A stretch of DNA of 5,842 bases from Candidatus Omnitrophota bacterium (GTDB lineage Bacteria > Omnitrophota > Omnitrophia > Omnitrophales > JACROU01): assembly GCA_016206875.1 (NCBI GenBank), contig JACQQR010000129.1, forward strand, positions 1 to 5,842, given 5' to 3'. Below, piece after piece: positions 1-3,399 of the stretch. Under the pieces are notes generated by a model. That model saw only the letters and a list, made by a program, of their open reading frames with translations. It ran no database searches and was not told the DNA's origin. Made by a program: the position numbers and the translations under genes. Position 1 is the stretch's first letter. The number at the start of each line of letters is the position of its first letter.

Positions 1-16
1 CCCACCCTCACCCCTT

Positions 17-44
17 CCCCTCTCCCTCATCTGAGGGAGAGGGG
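17..44. repeat. Perfect inverted repeat (13-base arms, CT-rich)
   Basis: Bases 17-29 (CCCCTCTCCCTCA) are exactly complementary to 32-44 (TGAGGGAGAGGGG), with only TC between them, so either strand can fold into a long hairpin. The flank from base 1 continues the same C-rich character (CCCTCACCCC). No T-run follows the stem on either side, so it does not look like a standard intrinsic terminator. CT/GA hairpins of this kind are familiar as dispersed intergenic repeats in many bacterial genomes; membership of such a family here is inferred. Confidence 0.7.
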
Positions 45-124
45 CCGCATATCAGTAAGCACTCTTCCTTTTTACCCTACACGAACTTAGGAAACAGTGT
101 ACTAACTTTCAGTTTGCATGAACC

Positions 125-202
125 CTGGATTCCCGCCTGCCTGCCGGTAGGCAAGGCTTTTCCGCCCCGGCGGACCAGCCGAGGCTGACGCGGGAATGAC
201 AA
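125..202. repeat. Composite hairpin repeat, ATTCCC type with internal hairpins
   Basis: The outer ends CTGGATTCCCGC (125-136) and GCGGGAATGACAA (190-202) match the two halves of the repeat copy at 1578-1606, where only TTTC separates them. Here the ends enclose 53 bases (137-189). The outer stem is ATTCCCGC (129-136) with GCGGGAAT (190-197). Inside are three more hairpins: TGCCT/AGGCA (138-142 with 149-153), TCCGCC/GGCGGA (161-166 with 169-174) and CAGCC/GGCTG (176-180 with 183-187). The folded form would be a multibranched cruciform or RNA. It lies just downstream of acyP, in the 3' region typical for such repeats. No protein is encoded and no T-run follows. Confidence 0.8.
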
Positions 203-210
203 CTCGTCCT

Positions 211-495
211 TTAGTACCGAATCGAAAAATCACTCACCTCACCTGTGGCAGGCTCCTCACTGACACTGATGCGGGAAACACGCGCCAAAGAAGGCCCACG
301 CTCAGCCCAGTCTTTTAGGCGGAGTAAATTTTTTTTCTCGCCTTCGGCCACAATTTCTACGGAGCCGTCAGACAGATTGCGCACCCATCCGGTTAAATGG
401 TGCTGGCGGGCTACCCGTTCCGCGTAGGCGCGGAAGGCCACCCCTTGAACATAGCCGGTTACTTTGATTCGCATGCGTACAGGTTCAGGGGGCAT
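211..495 (-). CDS. acyP: Acylphosphatase
   Basis: Small cytoplasmic hydrolase of the acylphosphatase family, which cleaves carboxyl-phosphate bonds such as those of acetyl phosphate or 1,3-bisphosphoglycerate. The 94-residue length fits the one-domain ferredoxin-like family. The signature GYVQGVAFR (residues 14-22) supplies the phosphate-binding loop and catalytic Arg22, and GWVRN (36-40) supplies catalytic Asn40; DGSVEIVAEG follows as usual. The first ATG (495) is chosen because GAAAGG lies about 8 bases upstream; it overlaps the end of the uracil-DNA glycosylase gene by 11 bases, suggesting translational coupling. A second ATG at 474 (MRIKV) starts nearer the conserved core but has no clear ribosome site. 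An eight-A run on the coding strand (329-336) leaves the frame intact. The family is certain; the physiological substrate is not known from sequence. Confidence 0.95.
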   Translation of the reverse strand: MPPEPVRMRIKVTGYVQGVAFRAYAERVARQHHLTGWVRNLSDGSVEIVAEGEKKNLLRLKDWAERGPSLARVSRISVSEEPATGEVSDFSIRY

Positions 496-1102
496 CGAAC
501 AGCCTTTCTTTCAATCTCAACAAATCCTCTCGAAACCGGCCCTTCTTTTTTGGATCATACAAAAGATATGCGGGATGATAGATCAGAAAAAAATCAATAC
601 CCGGATGCGCCGCCAATTGAAAAAAACGCCCGGTCTCTTTGTATCGCCTAAAATCTTTTTTCTCAATCCAATGACTCAGCGCCACCTTGCCCATCAACAC
701 GATAACCGAGGGCTTAAGCAACCCGATTTGTTCGAGCAAATAAGGCCGGCATGCGGCTAGCTCTTCATTTGCGGGCCGGCGATTTCCGGGAGGGCGGCAT
801 TTTACCGTATTGATGATGACAATATCCCGGTTGGAATCCAGCCCAATTTCAGAAAGCATTTGATCGAGCATTTTTCCCGCCCGCCCCACAAAGGCCCTGC
901 CCGCAAAATCTTCATTGGCTCCGGGCGCTTCCCCAATAAATACTACTTGGCTTTCTGGATTTCCTCGATCGACAACAATGTGCGTGCGGGATTTCGATAA
1001 GGCGCAAAGCCGGCAATTGGATTGGCTCAACCGGCTTTTGAAAATTTCATAAGGCTTTTCGCAAGAACGCGTTGGAGACTCAACCCACTGGATTTGCATC
1101 AT
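485..1102 (-). CDS. Family 4 (iron-sulfur) uracil-DNA glycosylase
   Basis: Base-excision repair enzyme that removes uracil from DNA. Numbered from the chosen start (205 residues), the four [4Fe-4S] cysteines are Cys30, Cys33, Cys102 and Cys118 (NCRLC, VKCRPP, ACRPY). The uracil-binding motif GEAPGANED is at 57-65, followed by the family block AFVGRAGKML. NTVKCRPPGNRRP matches family 4, and HPAYLL near the C-terminus holds the active-site histidine (His176). The frame is open up to an ATG at 1234, but those extra residues have no family character and lie over the upstream gene. I prefer ATG 1102 because AGGAGG sits 12 bases before it; ATG 1099 and ATG 1123 are alternatives. The start overlaps the exported-protein gene by about 23 bases, and the stop overlaps acyP by 11, indicating an operon. 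Function is secure at family level. Confidence 0.94.
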   Translation of the reverse strand: MMQIQWVESPTRSCEKPYEIFKSRLSQSNCRLCALSKSRTHIVVDRGNPESQVVFIGEAPGANEDFAGRAFVGRAGKMLDQMLSEIGLDSNRDIVIINTVKCRPPGNRRPANEELAACRPYLLEQIGLLKPSVIVLMGKVALSHWIEKKDFRRYKETGRFFQLAAHPGIDFFLIYHPAYLLYDPKKKGRFREDLLRLKERLFDAP

Positions 1103-1499
1103 GGGCTGTTTTGTCCTCCTCATCCCATTTCGTTCTTTGAGGCAGGGGCTGTTCGAAGCCGAATGGGCTGAGCACAGTCTTAAATACTCCATCACCAAAA
1201 TGGATAAAGGCATCGCAAGCGCCGCCAAGGACATCGGAGGTAGTTTTCGCTACCCCCCACGCCGCATCCCCCACCGGAGAAAAAAGGCGTGACAGGAAAT
1301 CGTCGTCTTCCTTGGATGTTGGCTCTTTGGTTTCCTGAGTCATGACGGTGAGCATTCTTTTGTCATCTTTTTGAACAACGGAAGATGAGGAGGAAGCAGG
1401 CGAAGGCGTGGCTGTTTGGGAAACCGGCGAAGTGCTCTGGGCGAAAAGCATATTGGAAGAAATAAAGAAAATACTAAGCAAGAGGGCAAAATATTTCAT
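1080..1499 (-). CDS. Small exported protein of unknown function
   Basis: A 139-residue protein I do not recognise. It opens with a classical Sec signal peptide: Lys2, a hydrophobic core at residues 4-14 and a likely signal peptidase I site at LFA-QS (after residue 20). There is no lipobox cysteine. The mature protein starts with a Ser/Thr/Pro/Ala-rich, probably disordered stretch (21-42), then a charged linker. A more ordered segment (67-115, DDFLSRLFSPVGDAAWGVAK onward) is rich in Gly, Phe and Val and could be amphipathic or membrane-associating. It likely acts in the periplasm or at the envelope. GGAAAGGA lies 6 bases before the ATG. A large inverted repeat lies directly upstream, and the 3' end overlaps the uracil-DNA glycosylase start. 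The real frame is well supported by the signal peptide and ribosome site; the function is unknown. Confidence 0.8.
   Translation of the reverse strand: MKYFALLLSIFFISSNMLFAQSTSPVSQTATPSPASSSSSVVQKDDKRMLTVMTQETKEPTSKEDDDFLSRLFSPVGDAAWGVAKTTSDVLGGACDAFIHFGDGVFKTVLSPFGFEQPLPQRTKWDEEDKTAHDANPVG
1115..1120 (-). promoter_or_regulatory. Shine-Dalgarno site of the uracil-DNA glycosylase
   Basis: On the minus strand this reads AGGAGG, a perfect Shine-Dalgarno core inside the last codons of the upstream exported-protein gene. It lies 12 bases before ATG 1102 and 15 before ATG 1099, a little long but usable. It directly follows the in-frame ATG at 1121-1123, so it could not serve that start. This is the main reason for preferring the shorter 205-residue protein. 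Confidence 0.55.
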
Positions 1500-1520
1500 A
1501 TAAAATCCTTTCCACTTTTG

Positions 1521-1606
1521 TTGTCATTCCCGCGAAAGCGGGAATCCAGCGACTTGTTCTTCGACGGCTTAAAGTCACTGGATTCCCGCTTTCGCGGGAA
1601 TGACAA
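1521..1606. repeat. Inverted pair of ATTCCC-N8-GGGAAT hairpin repeats
   Basis: Two 35-base copies, 1521-1555 and 1572-1606, are inverted relative to each other with one mismatch (34 of 35) and a 16-base spacer. Each copy is itself a hairpin: ATTCCCGC and GCGGGAAT flank GAAA in the left copy and TTTC in the right one. The core ATTCCC-N8-GGGAAT has the same form as the dRS3 repeats known from Neisseria and is also seen in repeats of many uncultivated bacteria. The element fills nearly all the space between the rmuC stop (1622) and the ribosome site of the next gene. A transcript running through it could fold either as one long stem or as two small GC-rich hairpins. No T-run follows, so a Rho-independent terminator is not evident. 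Confidence 0.88.
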
Positions 1607-1621
1607 ATAAATCAAGCAACA

Positions 1622-2701
1622 CTACACTTGCTTTTCCTCTAAAGCAGCCGCCGAAGGCTCAAGCTGCAGCGATTGACTGATTTCGTCGGTTTTCTCCAGC
1701 TTATCTTGAAATTTTCCCGCTACTTTTTCGCAGTCGCCATATTTTTGCGTGGCATTGCGCAAGTGGTTCCCCAACACACGGAAATCGTCGGTGAAACGCT
1801 CAAAATCGTGCTTCAGGCGGCTTAAATTCTCGAGTACCGTGCGCGCCCCTTGTTCGATGCGCATGCCCTTCAGGCCCAAGAGAATAGTCTGGAGATACGA
1901 AAAAAAGGTGCTGGGCGAAACCGGAATTACTTTTTTACTGCGCGCATACTCGGAAAGCGCTTTCGAGCCGATGACATCGTCTTTTCCGGATAAAATTTCG
2001 TAATACACATTTTCTGCCGGGATGTACATCAGCGCAAAATCAAATGTGCCTTCGTTCGGCAAAATATATTTATTGTGGATGTCATCGATGTGCTTTTTGA
2101 CGTTATTGGCAAATGCCACTTTGAGCGGCCGGCGCTCTTCCTCATTTTCCACTTCCAAAATGCGGCGGAAATTCTCGAGCGGAAATTTGGCGTCAATCGG
2201 CACAATACCATCGGTAAGAATAATAACGGCATCCACCGTAGCGCCGTTTTTAAAGGTGTATTGAGACACATAATTTTCTTTGGGAACCACTTGGCCGATG
2301 AGTTCATCCAAGTAAAGCTCGCTCCAGATACCGCGCAGTTTGGGGGCTTTCAAGATATTTTCAATTTGCCGGATTTCCCGGCCCAGATCAAAAATTTGCT
2401 GGCTTGCACTTTCAAGCCGCCCCAGGCGGTTCTGCACTTCGCCCACTACGCGCGTAGCCCCCTCGAGCCTCTCGCCCAAGGTGCGCTGAGAATCGTGTAG
2501 CAGTTGGTTTTGGTTGCGAAGCTGGGAGGAAATTTCCTGAGTGAGACTAGACACATCCGAACGCAAGTTTTGGGTTTGGCCGCTCACAGAGCCTTCCACG
2601 CGCATAGTTAAATCCTTCATCTCGCGGCGGAACTCGCGTGTCATCATGAAAAACAGGTAAATGCCCAAGATAAACAGGGCGGCAAATAGAAGAAATTCCA
2701 A
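1622..2701 (-). CDS. rmuC: RmuC-family DNA recombination protein
   Basis: A 359-residue member of the RmuC family, linked in Escherichia coli to limiting DNA inversion between short inverted repeats and predicted to have a PD-(D/E)XK nuclease fold. One N-terminal membrane helix (about 2-20) is followed by a long heptad-like coiled coil (about 22-117) and the RmuC domain (about 120-345). Family marks are GIWSELYLDELI (124-135), the active-site strands VDAVI (Asp157) and PIDAKFPLENF (Asp170, Lys172), and MYIPAENVYYEIL (225-237). The expected active-site residues are therefore present. The start is TTG at 2701, 10 bases after AAAAGGA, with an in-frame stop shortly upstream. The gene starts 22 bases after the DUF2283 gene, so the two are probably cotranscribed. 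It is anchored in the inner membrane with the catalytic part in the cytoplasm. The biochemical activity is inferred from the fold, not proven. Confidence 0.95.
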   Translation of the reverse strand: MEFLLFAALFILGIYLFFMMTREFRREMKDLTMRVEGSVSGQTQNLRSDVSSLTQEISSQLRNQNQLLHDSQRTLGERLEGATRVVGEVQNRLGRLESASQQIFDLGREIRQIENILKAPKLRGIWSELYLDELIGQVVPKENYVSQYTFKNGATVDAVIILTDGIVPIDAKFPLENFRRILEVENEEERRPLKVAFANNVKKHIDDIHNKYILPNEGTFDFALMYIPAENVYYEILSGKDDVIGSKALSEYARSKKVIPVSPSTFFSYLQTILLGLKGMRIEQGARTVLENLSRLKHDFERFTDDFRVLGNHLRNATQKYGDCEKVAGKFQDKLEKTDEISQSLQLEPSAAALEEKQV

Positions 2702-2723
2702 AGAGAGTAATTCCTTTTAATTT

Positions 2724-2939
2724 TTAACGGGGATTCGATTTTAAAATAGCCACATCAATCGCATCTAATGGCTCTTTGGTGGTGCGTTTACCCGCATCCA
2801 GTACTTCGATAGCTACAATCTTACGATCAGCCGAATAATCAACAATTACCCCTTCTAACTCTATACTGTCAACAATCGGCACGTCCTTTAAAAACTCTAT
2901 ATTCAGAATGTCATGTGTTGGTTCATATTCAATTCGCAT
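2724..2939 (-). CDS. DUF2283 family small protein
   Basis: A 71-residue cytoplasmic protein matching DUF2283. The N-terminal pattern MRIEYEPTHDILNIEFL (1-17) and the block GVIVDYSADRKIVAIEVLDAGKR (30-52) form the family's compact beta-rich core. The first block opens with an Asp/His-containing turn, and the second contains the D-[x]n-IVAIEVLDA signature. The tail (53-71) is polar and variable. AGGAG lies 9 bases before the ATG. It follows the DUF4258 gene by 12 bases and precedes rmuC by 22, so it sits in the middle of a tight leftward operon. The biochemical role of DUF2283 is unknown. DUF4258-DUF2283 neighbours often look like toxin-antitoxin pairs, which would make this the antitoxin-like partner, but no DNA-binding motif is visible and that reading is an inference. 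Confidence 0.9.
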   Translation of the reverse strand: MRIEYEPTHDILNIEFLKDVPIVDSIELEGVIVDYSADRKIVAIEVLDAGKRTTKEPLDAIDVAILKSNPR

Positions 2940-2951
2940 TTTTACAATCTC

Positions 2952-3206
2952 CTATCTCCTATATCGAACCATATCAGACGTCAAATAAGCCGTTACTATA
3001 ATAATCTCTCCTTTTTTTTCCTCGCATACAACACGCAATAATTGCTCTTTGCTTTCACTTATTGAATAAATACGTTGATAAACACTACGGCCTCCGTATC
3101 CCGGCATCTTCTGGTCAGGCATTCGAACCGTTTCTTCTATCCAACTTGTTGCTATTCCTCTTTGGTCCATTTTCTTTTGAGCCAATGGAATAATTATAAT
3201 CTTCAT
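2952..3206 (-). CDS. DUF4258 family small protein, possible toxin-like partner
   Basis: An 84-residue protein matching DUF4258. The family marks are the helix ending in KKMDQRGI (11-18), the following helix WIEETVRMP (22-30), the strand QLLRVVCEE (55-63) and the terminal strand IIIVTAYL (68-75). The usual histidine in the first helix (S-x-HA in many members) is not seen; PLAQ stands there. The frame extends upstream to TTG 3263, but that codon lies inside a candidate -10 box, so ATG 3206 is preferred; AGGA lies about 11 bases before it. The DUF2283 gene follows after 12 bases. Small basic DUF4258 proteins resemble RelE/BrnT-type toxins in size and gene layout, but a ribonuclease role is only a hypothesis here. 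A run of eight A on the coding strand (3012-3019) leaves the frame intact. Confidence 0.88.
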   Translation of the reverse strand: MKIIIIPLAQKKMDQRGIATSWIEETVRMPDQKMPGYGGRSVYQRIYSISESKEQLLRVVCEEKKGEIIIVTAYLTSDMVRYRR

Positions 3207-3262
3207 ATCGAAGTCTATCCTACCTGATGCTTTTAAACAATCTAGGGTCAAAAAGATGAGCA

Positions 3263-3291
3263 ATTATAAGGAGTTGGAAGGAATAAGTCGA
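3263..3291 (-). promoter_or_regulatory. Candidate sigma70-type promoter of the DUF4258-DUF2283-rmuC operon
   Basis: On the minus strand TATAAT (3263-3268) matches the -10 consensus perfectly, and TCGACT (3286-3291) matches four of six -35 positions with a 17-base spacer. Transcription would start near 3256, giving about 50 bases of leader before ATG 3206. Its position between the hairpin array and the operon fits. This is a visual call only. Confidence 0.45.
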
Positions 3292-3304
3292 GGAGTTTGA
3301 GTTA

Positions 3305-3344
3305 GAAAATAGTGACTGTCACTTTAGTGACTGTCACTATTTTC
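3305..3344. terminator. Possible bidirectional intrinsic terminator within the palindrome array
   Basis: The left module is a 19-base stem with a TT loop, one T-T mismatch, and GAAAAT on one side and ATTTTC on the other. Read leftward, the stem of the dehydrogenase transcript would end in AUUUUC followed by UAAC, a short U-rich tail. The symmetric A/T ends would allow it to work in both directions. The U-tract is short and part of the stem, so the call is tentative. Confidence 0.35.
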
Positions 3345-3394
3345 CGGCGGAGAGGAGGTGGCGGAAGGTGACAGTCACTAAAGTGACAGTCACC
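3305..3394. repeat. Array of four 13-base palindromes forming two mutually complementary hairpins
   Basis: The unit AGTGACTGTCACT (an odd palindrome) occurs at 3311-3323 and 3326-3338, joined by TT. Its complement form (G/A)GTGACAGTCAC(T/C) occurs at 3367-3379 and 3382-3394, joined by AA. Each pair folds on itself with one central mismatch. The left module extends to GAAAAT...ATTTTC, giving 19-base arms (3305-3323 and 3326-3344). The left pair is also the reverse complement of the right pair over 26 bases, so one long stem across the purine-rich spacer (3345-3366) is an alternative fold. The array ends six bases from the dehydrogenase stop codon (3400-3402). It resembles REP/BIME-type intergenic repeats; the family assignment is an inference. 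Confidence 0.85.
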
Positions 3395-3399
3395 TACTG

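Noticed and set aside
329..336. Eight-base A run in acyP as a programmed frameshift site
   Set aside because: The zero-frame protein is complete with all family motifs, and no alternative frame product or stimulating structure is evident.
464..760. Plus-strand frame of 98 residues
   Set aside because: It lies wholly antisense to the uracil-DNA glycosylase, whose motifs are complete; the plus frame shows no recognisable domain.
1103..1234. N-terminal extension of the uracil-DNA glycosylase up to ATG 1234
   Set aside because: The extra 44 residues lie over the upstream exported-protein gene and lack family character, and AGGAGG before ATG 1102 supports the shorter start.
1416..1610. Plus-strand frame of 64 residues ending in a RKRESS...DSRFRGND-type peptide
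   Set aside because: It is a translation of the 1521-1606 inverted repeat plus the antisense of the exported-protein gene. Such peptides are a common false gene call over ATTCCC-type repeats.
2029..2307. Minus-strand frame of 92 residues inside rmuC
   Set aside because: It is an out-of-frame reading of the conserved RmuC domain, with no independent ribosome site or family resemblance.
2075..2500. Plus-strand frame of 141 residues opposite rmuC
   Set aside because: It is antisense to the RmuC coding region and shows no plausible domain; rmuC itself is intact.
3305..3394. CRISPR-like array
   Set aside because: The 13-base units are alternately inverted and separated by 2 or 28 bases, not direct repeats with regular unique spacers, and no cas gene is present.
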